DNA of 64,000 nt from Bilophila wadsworthia ATCC 49260 (GTDB lineage: Bacteria; Desulfobacterota; Desulfovibrionia; Desulfovibrionales; Desulfovibrionaceae), in the NCBI RefSeq assembly GCF_000701705.1, contig NZ_JNJP01000004.1:62001-126000 (forward strand). Direction: 5' to 3'. Under the pieces are notes generated by a model. That model searched no databases. It was not told the DNA's origin and worked only from the letters and a program-made list of their open reading frames with translations. A program made the translations under genes and the position numbers. Shown here piece by piece: positions 34,489 through 43,143 of the stretch (positions within the stretch are counted from its first letter, which is position 1; every line of letters begins with the position of its first letter).

Positions 34489-35105
34489 CCCAAACGCCCG
34501 AAGAAGCAAAGGCCGCCGCCGAAGCCATCGGCTATCCCGTGGCGCTCAAGGGCATCTCGCCGGACATCACGCACAAGACGGAAACCGGGCTCGTCAAGCT
34601 CAATATAGCTGACGCGGGGGCCCTGCGGCAGGCATGGGACGAACTTGAGCGATCCATGAACCTCCACCACCCCGATGCCCGCCGGGAAGGGATGCTCATC
34701 CAAAGCATGGTGACCGGCGACGTCGTGGAAACCATCGCCGGGGTCAACCGCGATCCGGCCTTCGGATCGGCGGTCGTCGTCGGGCTCGGCGGCATTTTCG
34801 TCGAGCTGCTGCGCGATGTTTCGCTGGAGCTGGCCCCGCTCTCCCCCGCAAGGGCGAAAGCGATGATCAACCGTCTCCAAGCCGCCAAACTCCTTCAGGG
34901 GTTCCGCGGCAAACAACCCGCCGACATAGCCGCGCTGGAGGAAACGCTTGTCCGCCTTGGGCGGATGGCCCATGCGCTCGGCGAGCGGCTGGTCTCTCTC
35001 GATCTCAATCCTCTCATGGTGTTGCCGGAAGGACAGGGGGTACGCATCGTGGACATCGTGATGCAGGCCCGGCCTTCCGGAGTTTCCCCCAAGCACCTTC
35101 CGTAA
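34372..35105 (+). CDS. ADP-forming acyl-CoA synthetase, beta (ATP-grasp) part, continuation after the frameshift
   Basis: This frame carries LLAELDTCGGIVPYALSTRVL and then the ATP-grasp domain (ALCERLTQTPEEAKAAAEAIGYPVALKGISPDITHKTE, then GLGGIFVELLRDVSLELAPLS and LDLNPLMVLPEG). It fits directly onto the end of the upstream ligase domain with a -1 shift at the C8 tract. No SD or ATG precedes it; the first possible initiator is a TTG at 34434 inside the domain. It is therefore most likely the second half of one gene rather than an independent subunit. Confidence 0.8.
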
Positions 35106-35122
35106 CGCTGGAGAAATGATTC

Positions 35123-36898
35123 ATGAAGGAACTCTTGTCAGGAAATGAGGCCTTGGCGCGCGGCGCGCTGGAAGCGGGCATCGAGATCGCCTGCGGCTAT
35201 CCCGGGACGCCCAGTTCCGAGATCCTCGAAAACGTGGCGAAGTACAAAGAAATCTATTCGGAATGGTCCGTGAACGAAAAAGTCGCCATGGACGCCGCCG
35301 CGGGCGCGGCCTACTCGGGACGCCGCTCGATGGTCACGACCAAGCAGGTCGGGATGAACGTCCTTTCCGACTCCTTGTTCTACACGGCCTACACGGGCGC
35401 GGAAGCCGCCCTCGTGGTGATCACGGCGGACGATCCGGGCCTGTTCAGCTCACAAAACGAGCAGGACAACCGCCATTACGCCAAGCTCGGCAAGTTCCCC
35501 ATGCTGGAGCCTTGCGACAGTCAGGAATGCAAGGATTTCATGGGCGAAGCCGTGGCCATCAGCGAGCGGTTCGACACGCCGGTGGTCATCCGCACGACCA
35601 TGCGCACCTCGCACTCCAAGTCCGTAGTCGAACTGGGCGAACCGGCATCCTATGGGAAGCAGGTGGGGCCGTTCCCCCGCAACATGGAGAAATATAACTG
35701 CATGTGCACGTGGGCCCGCGAACGCCATTATGTGCTTGAGCAGCGGCTTCTGGATCTGGAAGCCTTCAGCAACGAATGGCCGGGCAACGCCATCCACTGG
35801 GGCGACCGCGAATACGGGTTCATCGCCGGGGGCATCCTCTACGAATATGTCCGGCAGGTTTTCCCCGGCGCCTCGATCCTCAAGATCGGCATGTGCTATC
35901 CCCTGCCGAAAAAGCTTATCCGCGAATTCGCGGAAGGCGTGAAGAACGTCATCGTCGTGGAAGAACTCGATCCGTTCATGGAAGAACAGATCCGGGCAAT
36001 GGGCATCGACGCGCGGGGCAAGTCCATCTTCCCCATCTGCGGCGAACTGCTGCCGGAGGACATCGCGGAATGCTGCCGCAAGGCGGGCATCCTGAAGGAC
36101 GCCCCCTCCGCCAGAGCCAACGAGGCGATCCCGGATCTGCCGATCCGCAGCCCGTTGCTGTGCTCCGGCTGCCCGCACCGTTCCACCTTCTACCATCTTT
36201 CCCAGATGAAGCTCCCCGTCGCCGGAGACATCGGCTGCTACAACCTCGGCACCCTGCCGCCCTTCAACGCCCAGCATACGATGGGCTCCATGGGCGCGAG
36301 CGTGGGCGTACTGCACGGCATGGGGCTGTCCGGCCTGCCCGAGCCCGCCGTGTGCACCATCGGCGACGGCACCTTCTTCCATGCGGGCGTCGCGCCGCTG
36401 CTGAACATGGTCCACAACAAGGGCAAAGGCACGGTCATCATCATGGACAACCGCACCACCGCCATGACCGGGCATCAGGACAACCCCGGCCTTTCCAAGA
36501 CGCTCTCCAACGGGACCATCGAGCCCGTGGACATCGCCGGGCTGTGCCGGGCCTGCGGAGTGGAAAAGGTCGTCACCGCCAACGCGTTCGACATGAAGGA
36601 AGTCCGCAAGGGCCTTGAAGAATGCACCGCCTACGACGGGGTTTCCGTGCTCATCACGCGCGGGGACTGTGTGTTCGTCTCCCGCAGCCCCAAGCCCGCC
36701 CGCGTGGTGGATGCCGACAAGTGCATCGCCTGCGGCAAGTGCATCCAGAGCGGCTGCCCCTCGGTCGTACTCTCCGACGCCGTCCATCCCAAAACCGGAA
36801 AACGCAAGGCCCGCATCGAGCCGGTCACCTGCGTCGGCTGCGGCGTCTGCTCACAGATTTGTCCCGTACAGGCCATCTCCGGCCCGGAAAACGCATAG
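35123..36898 (+). CDS. iorA: Indolepyruvate:ferredoxin oxidoreductase, alpha subunit
   Basis: A 591-residue TPP- and iron-sulfur-dependent enzyme subunit. The N-terminal pyrimidine-binding domain has the GYPGTPSSEILE motif, and the TPP domain has GDGTFFHAGVAPLLNMVHNK. Two C-terminal [4Fe-4S] sets (CIACGKCIQSGCP and CVGCGVCSQICP) complete the protein. It decarboxylates aryl-pyruvates to aryl-acetyl-CoA while reducing ferredoxin. The start is 18 nt after the acyl-CoA synthetase stop, so the genes form an operon in which the thioester made here can be cashed in as ATP. Confidence 0.95.
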   Translation: MKELLSGNEALARGALEAGIEIACGYPGTPSSEILENVAKYKEIYSEWSVNEKVAMDAAAGAAYSGRRSMVTTKQVGMNVLSDSLFYTAYTGAEAALVVITADDPGLFSSQNEQDNRHYAKLGKFPMLEPCDSQECKDFMGEAVAISERFDTPVVIRTTMRTSHSKSVVELGEPASYGKQVGPFPRNMEKYNCMCTWARERHYVLEQRLLDLEAFSNEWPGNAIHWGDREYGFIAGGILYEYVRQVFPGASILKIGMCYPLPKKLIREFAEGVKNVIVVEELDPFMEEQIRAMGIDARGKSIFPICGELLPEDIAECCRKAGILKDAPSARANEAIPDLPIRSPLLCSGCPHRSTFYHLSQMKLPVAGDIGCYNLGTLPPFNAQHTMGSMGASVGVLHGMGLSGLPEPAVCTIGDGTFFHAGVAPLLNMVHNKGKGTVIIMDNRTTAMTGHQDNPGLSKTLSNGTIEPVDIAGLCRACGVEKVVTANAFDMKEVRKGLEECTAYDGVSVLITRGDCVFVSRSPKPARVVDADKCIACGKCIQSGCPSVVLSDAVHPKTGKRKARIEPVTCVGCGVCSQICPVQAISGPENA

Positions 36899-36908
36899 GA
36901 GCCCGTTC

Positions 36909-37493
36909 ATGCAAGCAACCCGTTTTCTCATCACCGGCGTCGGCGGACAGGGAACCATTCTGGCGAGCGACGTGCTCGCCGAGGTCGGGCTGCGGCTCGG
37001 CTACGACGCGAAGAAATCCGACATCCTCGGGCTGGCCGTGCGCGGCGGCTCCGTGGTCAGCCATATCATCTGGGGAGGCAAGGTCCGCGCGCCCATGATC
37101 GATGAAGGCTCCGCCGACTACTACATCAGCTTCGAATGGCTCGAAGGGCTGCGCCGCATGGCCTACACCAACCCGGACACCGTGATCCTCGCCAACGACT
37201 GGCGCATCGATCCCGTGGCGGTCAGCTCGGGTCAGGCCGAATACCCCGCCGTGGAAGGCATCCGGAACACCATGCGGGAACGCTGCGCCGCGCTCCACGT
37301 CCTCCCCGCCACCCCCATGGCCGTGGATATGGGCAACGCCCGTGTATTCAACAGCATCATCATGGGCAAGCTGTCCCTGCTCGTGGGCGGGGACGGGGAC
37401 GTCTGGCGCTCCGCCGTGGCGGACACCGTCGCCCCCAAGGTACGCGACCTGAACGTCAGGGCCTTCGACGCCGGGCGTTCCTTCAGGCTGTAG
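36909..37493 (+). CDS. iorB: Indolepyruvate:ferredoxin oxidoreductase, beta subunit
   Basis: A 194-residue gamma-domain-type subunit of 2-oxoacid:ferredoxin oxidoreductases. It opens with FLITGVGGQGTILASDVLAE and continues KKSDILGLAVRGGSVVSHI, both family-typical. The ATG at 36909 follows GGAG (36898-36901) 10 nt after the iorA stop. A longer in-frame reading extends into iorA but is not needed. It forms the active enzyme with IorA. Confidence 0.95.
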   Translation: MQATRFLITGVGGQGTILASDVLAEVGLRLGYDAKKSDILGLAVRGGSVVSHIIWGGKVRAPMIDEGSADYYISFEWLEGLRRMAYTNPDTVILANDWRIDPVAVSSGQAEYPAVEGIRNTMRERCAALHVLPATPMAVDMGNARVFNSIIMGKLSLLVGGDGDVWRSAVADTVAPKVRDLNVRAFDAGRSFRL

Positions 37494-38000
37494 GGCATCC
37501 CCCCGCACCACCAAGCAACTCTCCTGGCACACGATCGCTCTGGAGGGCGGCATCCTCTGCCCCGGCTTCGTCGACGGGCACAGCCATTCCGAACGTCCGC
37601 TGCTTTCCGGCGAACCCACCGACTGCAAAACCATGCAGGGCGTGGCCACCGAAAACCTCGGGCTGGACGGCATGTCCCCGCCCCTATGCGACCTATCCCC
37701 ATATTCTGGGGAGGTACGCGCGCGAACTGGGTGTGCTGTCGCAGGAAGAGGCCATCCGCAAGATGACTTCGCTAACCGGCCCGCAAGATCCGGCTGGCGC
37801 ACAAGGGCGTCACCCTGCCCGGATTTGACGCGGATCTCGTGGCCTTCAACGAGCGGACCGTGCTGGACACCAACGGCTGCGACAATCCCCGCGTCCATCC
37901 CGCCGGGATGCCCCATGTTCTGGAGAACGGGGCGTTTGTCGTCGGAAACGGCGTCATGACGGGTACGGGGCCCGGCAGGGCGATCAGGGAGTGGCCCTCT
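37494..38000 (+). pseudogene. N-acyl-D-amino-acid deacylase (D-aminoacylase) remnant
   Basis: Immediately after iorB the sequence encodes the amidohydrolase N-terminal signature CPGFVDGHSHSE and KTMQGVATENLGLDGMSP. It then jumps, near 37690, to C-terminal sequence (YPHILGRYARELGVLSQEEAIRKMTSL) in another frame. After a further shift come GVTLPGFDADLVAFNERTVLD and PHVLENGAFVVGNGVMTG. About 300 residues of the catalytic barrel are missing. It is the residue of a gene that would release D-amino acids from N-acyl derivatives. Confidence 0.78.
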
Positions 38001-38146
38001 CGAGGCGGTTTCCGAAAGGCGGAGCCAAGGCGGTTGGTTCCCAAAAAGGTTTTCCGATCCGCGCACTTCGGATTGTTGGATCAAGGCGGCATGGGGTGTT
38101 GACGTTTCCCGGCCTTGAACCGGTTCTGCAACAAGCGGGGGATCCC

Positions 38147-38611
38147 ATGCGAACAGTGCTTGTCAAAAACGGTATCATCGTTGATTCCGGCGCACTCAGG
38201 GCGCTGGGCATACTCATCGCCGGGGACAGGGCTCCGCACGGCACGCCCGGCGTGGAAACCCCGTTCGGCGTGACGTGGGATGAGGGCATCAACAGGGGGG
38301 CGCATCGCCGTCACGGATTTCGTCAGGATCATGAGCCAGAATCCGGCGAAAACATTCGGACTTTACCCGCAAAAAGGAACACTGCGGCCCGGTTCCGACG
38401 CCGATATGGTTCTTGTCGATCCGGGATGGCCCCGGACCGTACCCGAGCGCAATCCCCATCTCGTGGTGGGTTCCAGCATCTTTATGGGCAGACAATGCCT
38501 CGGCGGTCCCGTGACCGTCCTCCGCCGGGGGAAATCATCCGCAAACGCGGCGAAATCACGGGAGCCCTTCCCGGCCGCTTCCTCCCCGCGGGCCCCATCC
38601 TAAAGGGCTGA
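38147..38611 (+). pseudogene. Dihydropyrimidinase/hydantoinase-family remnant
   Basis: The first 28 residues (VLVKNGIIVDSGALRALG) look like the start of a cyclic-amidohydrolase. They are followed directly by HGTPGVETPFGVTWDEG from the far end of the barrel, then in shifted frames by VTDFVRIMSQNPAKTFGLYPQKGTLRPGSDADMVLVDP and a C-terminal beta domain. Most of the barrel, with the metal ligands, is deleted. It lies between the D-aminoacylase remnant and the TAXI transporter. Confidence 0.76.
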
Positions 38612-38729
38612 CGCACCATTTCCCAAGCCTTTCGGGAACCAGCCGGAATATCGGCCGGGGTCTTCTCCCATTGCCGAATATAAGAATATATCTTTTTGAA
38701 AAAACTGAATAAAAAGTAGATAAAAAACC

Positions 38730-38759
38730 TTTACAGCCTTGTGATATTACCAGTAGTAT
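38730..38759 (+). promoter_or_regulatory. Candidate sigma-70 promoter of the TAXI-TRAP/aminotransferase operon
   Basis: TTTACA at 38730-38735, an 18-nt spacer and TAGTAT at 38754-38759 lie in an AT-rich gap about 105 nt upstream of the binding-protein gene. The match is moderate. Confidence 0.45.
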
Positions 38760-38865
38760 ACACTTAAAGATTCATGAAGGGCGAGATTTCGTCCACCTCC
38801 AGCAGGCCAAGGCAGCCACCCGGTTTTCTCATTCACGTCAAACCGCGTTTCTCAGGAGGATCATC

Positions 38866-39831
38866 ATGCTCAAGCGTACACTGGCAGCTCTCATCGTTGC
38901 CCTGACCGCCTTCTGCGGCGGAACGGCACAGGCCGAGCCTCTCAAGCTCACCTTCTCCACCGGCTCCGTGGGCGGAGGCTTTTTCGCCGTAGGCAGCGGC
39001 ATCGCGGGTTTCGCCTCGCAAAAGATCCCCGGCATCAGCATTACCGCGATCTCCGCCGCCGGCGTCGTGGAGAGCATCAACAGGCTGGAGCAGGGCAAGG
39101 CCGATTTCGCCATGCTCAATACGCAGGACCCGCCACTGGCGTGGGAAGGCAAGGCCCCCTACAAGAAGCAGTATCGGAACATGCGCGGCATGGGCATCCT
39201 GTACATGCAGGCCGCCCAGCCCTACACCCTCAAGTCCTCGGGCATCCGCACCTTCAAGGATCTCAAGGGCAAGACCCTCAGCGTGGGCGCTCCCGGCGGC
39301 ACCATGCATCTCGACTTCTTCCGCTGGGTCGAAGCCAATGGGCTTGATCCCAAGAAGGATTTCGGCAAGGTGCTGTTCCTGCCCGCCAGCGAAGCCATGG
39401 AAGCGGTCAAGACCGGACAGGTGGACGTCGCCGTGGAACTGTCGTCCATCCCCTCGCCGCAGATCTCCGAACTCTCCATCCTGCGTCCCGTGCATATCCT
39501 CGAATTCCTGCCGGGAGCACGCGCCGACATGATGCAGAAGTACCCCCAATACCTGCCTACCACCATCGAAAAGGGAGCCTACAACGGCATCGACCAGCCC
39601 ATCGAAACCGTAGGCACGGGCGCCATGTTCGCCTGCCGGGCCGACCTGCCGGACGACCTTGTCTATGAAATCGTCAAGACCGTCTACAGCCAGGAAGGCG
39701 TCGACTATCTGGGCAACGTCATCGCCGCGCTCAAGAGCATGAGCCCCAACCTTGCCGTCAGCTACAAGCCCATACCCCTGCATCCCGGCGCGGAACGTTA
39801 TTTCCGCGAAATAGGCCTCATCAAGGATTGA
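38866..39831 (+). CDS. TAXI-family TRAP transporter solute-binding protein
   Basis: A 321-residue periplasmic binding protein. Residues 1-24 are a signal peptide ending AQA before EPLKLTFSTGSVGGGFFAVG. The TGSxGG(T/F) loop with GSGIAGF, SINRLEQGKADFAMLNT and the closing RADLPDDLVYEIVKTVY are characteristic of TAXI (TRAP-associated extracytoplasmic) proteins. The SD AGGAGG lies just upstream. TAXI systems carry amino acids or dicarboxylates; here the adjacent aminotransferase favours an amino acid or 2-oxoacid. Confidence 0.94.
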   Translation: MLKRTLAALIVALTAFCGGTAQAEPLKLTFSTGSVGGGFFAVGSGIAGFASQKIPGISITAISAAGVVESINRLEQGKADFAMLNTQDPPLAWEGKAPYKKQYRNMRGMGILYMQAAQPYTLKSSGIRTFKDLKGKTLSVGAPGGTMHLDFFRWVEANGLDPKKDFGKVLFLPASEAMEAVKTGQVDVAVELSSIPSPQISELSILRPVHILEFLPGARADMMQKYPQYLPTTIEKGAYNGIDQPIETVGTGAMFACRADLPDDLVYEIVKTVYSQEGVDYLGNVIAALKSMSPNLAVSYKPIPLHPGAERYFREIGLIKD

Positions 39832-39910
39832 TTTACATTCGTTCGGCGCCTCCGGGGAGCCTCGGAGGCGCCTTCCCCCTTCCCTTACGGAAAGCCTACC
39901 GAGGAATACC

Positions 39911-41827
39911 ATGAACGAAACGCCTCTCCATGAGCCGCTTATTGCCGAAGAAGGCAAGGAAAAGGAACGCGTCTTTACCGGCACCCCGGAACGGATCGTC
40001 AATATCTGCCTTGCGTCCATATCCGCGCTTATAATCTATTGGACCGTCTACGTCAGCGCCGACGTGATGTGGAAGCACGGCCTCTACATCATGACCGTCT
40101 TCTGTATGACGCTGGTCATTTACCCCTTCGAAAAAAAGCCGAAGGTCAACCACGTCTCCCTTGTGGACTGGCTGCTCATCATCGGCAGCATCGCCGGTTC
40201 GGCCTACGCCATCTGGGAATATCTGGATCGCTTCATGCGGCTGGGCATGTTGACGGAAATGGATATCTTCTTCGGCTGCCTGATGCTGTTCCTCGGCCTT
40301 GAGGTCGGGCGCAGGGTCATCGGCTGGTCGCTGACGCTAGTGTCCATCGTCCTCATCCTCTATTCGCTGTACGGATTCGTCATCCCCGGGCACTTCGGGC
40401 ACGGCGGCTTCGATCTCGAAGCGGTGGTCACGCAGGTCTATGCGGGCATGGAAGGCTACTACGGGCTTTCCGCCAAGATGATGATCCAGTACGTGGCCCC
40501 GTTCATCCTCATGGGCGCTTTTCTGGAAAAGTCCGGAGCCGGGGATTTCTTCATCCGTCTGGCCTTCGCGCTCACCCGCAATACCGTGGGCGGACCGGCC
40601 AAGGCCGCCGTCATCGGCAGCGCGCTCCTCGGCTCCATCTCCGGCAGCGCCGTGGCCAACGTCTCTTCCACCGGCGTGCTGACCATCCCTATGATGAAGA
40701 AGGTCGGCTACCGGCCTCATGTGGCGGGCGCCATCGAAGCCGCCGCCTCCACGGGCGGGCAGATCATGCCCCCCATCATGGGCGCCGTGGCCTTCCTTAT
40801 GGCCGAATTCACGCAGATCCCCTACCTTACCATCGTGACCGTCGCCACCGGCCCGATCATCCTGTATTACATCACGCTGATGGCCTTCATCCATTTTGAA
40901 GCCAAAAAGCACAACATCGGGCAAATGAAGGATCATCACATCCCCTCCGCCCGGACCGTCTGCAGCGAGGGGTGGCACTTCTTCGTCGCCATCATGGTCA
41001 TCATCGTGATCATGGCCTTCGGGTATTCGCCGGGCATGTCCGCGCTCGGCGGGATCATCACCCTCATCGTGATCCACAGCATCAAAAGCCGTAAGGTCGA
41101 CTTCAAGATGCTGTATGAAGCGATGGTGCTCGGCGGGCGCTACTCGCTCGGCATCGGCAGCCTCGTGGGTTGCATCGGCATCATCCTCTCGCTCGTCGGC
41201 CTGACGGGCGTCGGGCTCAAGCTCTCGTGGCTGTTCACGACCCTCGCCAACGGCAGCCCTCTCGTCGCCATCCTGCTCGTGGGCCTCATTTCCATGATCC
41301 TCGGCATGGGCCTTGCCAGCGGACCGGCCTACATCGTCACCGCCATTGCCGTAGGCCCCGCGCTGGCGGATATGGGCTTTCCGCTGATGACCGCCCACTT
41401 CATCATGATGTGGTTCAGCATCGACTCGGAAATCACGCCTCCGGTGGGCCTCGCCTCCATCGTGGGCGCGGGCATCGCCAACGCCGACCCCATGAAGACC
41501 ATGTTTACGGCCTTCAAATACGCAAAAGCGTTGTATATCCTTCCCATTCTCTTCTACTACCGCCCCGCGCTGCTGCTTCAGTCGAGCCTGTTCGACATCG
41601 CGCTCACCTTCGTTACCGTCATGCTCGGCCTCATCGCTTTCGCGGCGGTCTGGGAGAACTACCTGATGCGCCGGACCACGCTGCTCGAACGCATCCTGCT
41701 GCTGGGCGGCGCGCTCCTGCTGTTCATTCCCGGCCATATCTGGGACTTCGCGGGCATCGGCCTCTTCATCATCGTCTACTGTCTGCAACGCTACTACTGT
41801 CCCGCCGGATTCCGGCAGACGGCCTAG
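39911..41827 (+). CDS. TRAP transporter fused permease (DctQ-DctM type)
   Basis: A 638-residue inner-membrane protein. An N-terminal four-helix DctQ-like part (about residues 30-150) is fused to a DctM-like domain. Diagnostic sequences are GSALLGSISGSAVANVSSTGVLTIPMMK, EAAASTGGQIMPPIMGAVAFLMAEF and MILGMGLASGPAYIVTAIAVGPAL. It uses an ion gradient together with the TAXI protein encoded 80 nt upstream. The SD before the ATG at 39911 is weak (GAGGAA). Confidence 0.95.
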   Translation: MNETPLHEPLIAEEGKEKERVFTGTPERIVNICLASISALIIYWTVYVSADVMWKHGLYIMTVFCMTLVIYPFEKKPKVNHVSLVDWLLIIGSIAGSAYAIWEYLDRFMRLGMLTEMDIFFGCLMLFLGLEVGRRVIGWSLTLVSIVLILYSLYGFVIPGHFGHGGFDLEAVVTQVYAGMEGYYGLSAKMMIQYVAPFILMGAFLEKSGAGDFFIRLAFALTRNTVGGPAKAAVIGSALLGSISGSAVANVSSTGVLTIPMMKKVGYRPHVAGAIEAAASTGGQIMPPIMGAVAFLMAEFTQIPYLTIVTVATGPIILYYITLMAFIHFEAKKHNIGQMKDHHIPSARTVCSEGWHFFVAIMVIIVIMAFGYSPGMSALGGIITLIVIHSIKSRKVDFKMLYEAMVLGGRYSLGIGSLVGCIGIILSLVGLTGVGLKLSWLFTTLANGSPLVAILLVGLISMILGMGLASGPAYIVTAIAVGPALADMGFPLMTAHFIMMWFSIDSEITPPVGLASIVGAGIANADPMKTMFTAFKYAKALYILPILFYYRPALLLQSSLFDIALTFVTVMLGLIAFAAVWENYLMRRTTLLERILLLGGALLLFIPGHIWDFAGIGLFIIVYCLQRYYCPAGFRQTA

Positions 41828-41855
41828 CCCTTCCTCACGCTTCAAGGAGACCGCA

Positions 41856-43004
41856 ATGCAACTCGCACTTCGCACGGAACACATCCCCTTTTCCAGCCTC
41901 TGCGCCTTTTTCGACGCGGCGGAAGCCCGACAGCGCGCCGGGCAGGACATCATCAACATGGTCATGGGCCGCCCGGACTTCCTCCCCGCGCCGCACATCA
42001 ACGAAGCCGTCAAGAAGGCCGTCGACGACGGGCAGGTTCACTACACCTCCAATTACGGCCTCCTTGAACTGCGGCAGGAAGTGGCCCGCAAGCTGAAAGA
42101 CGAAAACGGGCTCGGCTACGCCCCGGAAACCGAAATCGTCATCACGGCGGGCGTCTCCGAAGCGCTGCACCTGAGCATGGCCGCCCTGCTCAATCCCGGC
42201 GACGAGGCGCTCATACCCGCCCCCGCGTTTCTGAGCTACGGCAGTTGCGTACACATGGCGAGCGGCGTCCCGGTATTCGTGCCCACGGAACAGGCCAAGG
42301 GCTTCCAGCCCGAACCCGATGTTCTGGAGCGTCATATCACCCCGAAGACCAAGCTCATCCTCATCAACTCACCCCAAAACCCCACAGGAACGGTTTATCC
42401 GCGCGAAACGCTGCAAGGCATCGCGGATCTGGCGATCAGGCATGATCTCATCGTCGTCAGCGACGAAATCAATGAGAAGATCATCTTTGACGGCGAGGAA
42501 CACATCAGCATCGCCTCTTTGCCCGGTATGCGCGAACGTACCGTCGTCCTGAACGGCTTTTCCAAAGCCTATGCCATGACAGGCTCGCGCATCGGGTACG
42601 CGGCGGGTCCGGAACGGCTCATAGCCCCCATCTATTGCGCGCATCAGTATTCCGCCATGTGCCCCTGCACCTATGCGCAGTGGGGGGCCGTCGCCGCTTT
42701 GCGCGGCCCGCAGGGACACATTGCGGATATGGTAAAAGAACTGGATCGCAGGCGGCTCATGCTGCTCGACCGGCTGGCCGCCATGCCCGGCGTTTCCTTC
42801 GTGCGCCCCAAGGGAGCGTTTTACATCATGGTAAGCATCCCCGGTCTGGGAACGCCCATGCAGGCCGCCGAATTTCTGCTTGACGCGGGGCTTGCCATCG
42901 TGCCGTGGGATGAGGAGCACCTCCGCATCTCCTACGCCAATTCGTATGAAAACCTGAGCATCGCCATGGACCGGATGGAAAAGGCCCTGCGCGGACGCTT
43001 CTGA
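41856..43004 (+). CDS. Class I/II pyridoxal-phosphate aminotransferase
   Basis: A 382-residue fold-type I aminotransferase. The PLP lysine is in NGFSKAYAMTGSRIGY, with NSPQNPTGTVYP, SDEINEKIIFDGEEH and the C-terminal LRISYANS containing the carboxylate-binding Arg. The N-terminus IINMVMGRPDFLPAPHI matches aspartate/aromatic aminotransferase-like families. The SD AAGGAGA is 9 nt upstream and the gap to the permease gene is 28 nt. It probably converts the imported amino acid to its 2-oxoacid for IorAB. Confidence 0.92.
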   Translation: MQLALRTEHIPFSSLCAFFDAAEARQRAGQDIINMVMGRPDFLPAPHINEAVKKAVDDGQVHYTSNYGLLELRQEVARKLKDENGLGYAPETEIVITAGVSEALHLSMAALLNPGDEALIPAPAFLSYGSCVHMASGVPVFVPTEQAKGFQPEPDVLERHITPKTKLILINSPQNPTGTVYPRETLQGIADLAIRHDLIVVSDEINEKIIFDGEEHISIASLPGMRERTVVLNGFSKAYAMTGSRIGYAAGPERLIAPIYCAHQYSAMCPCTYAQWGAVAALRGPQGHIADMVKELDRRRLMLLDRLAAMPGVSFVRPKGAFYIMVSIPGLGTPMQAAEFLLDAGLAIVPWDEEHLRISYANSYENLSIAMDRMEKALRGRF

Positions 43005-43080
43005 TTCTCCCTCCTCCCCCAAAAGCGGGCCTCCCGGCTTCCCAAAGGCCGGGAGGTTCCTCCTTCCCCCCACTCACCGA

Positions 43081-43130
43081 AACAGAAAGCCCGGCGACCG
43101 GAATATTCTCCGACCGCCGGGCTTTCTGTT
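43081..43130. terminator. Bidirectional terminator between the aminotransferase and autotransporter genes
   Basis: AACAGAAAGCCCGGCG (43081-43096) pairs exactly with CGCCGGGCTTTCTGTT (43115-43130). A smaller hairpin, CCTCCCGGC with GCCGGGAGG, lies at about 43027-43056. Both lie between the convergent genes. Confidence 0.85.
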
Positions 43131-43143
43131 TCTGATTGGGAGG

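Noticed and set aside
34434..35105. ATP-grasp part as an independent gene starting at the TTG
   Set aside because: No SD; the domain begins upstream of the TTG and joins seamlessly to the preceding half after a one-base shift.
40337..42013. A 558-codon minus-strand frame over the TRAP permease
   Set aside because: Antisense shadow of a well-supported TRAP permease; composition is His/Asp/Gly-rich.
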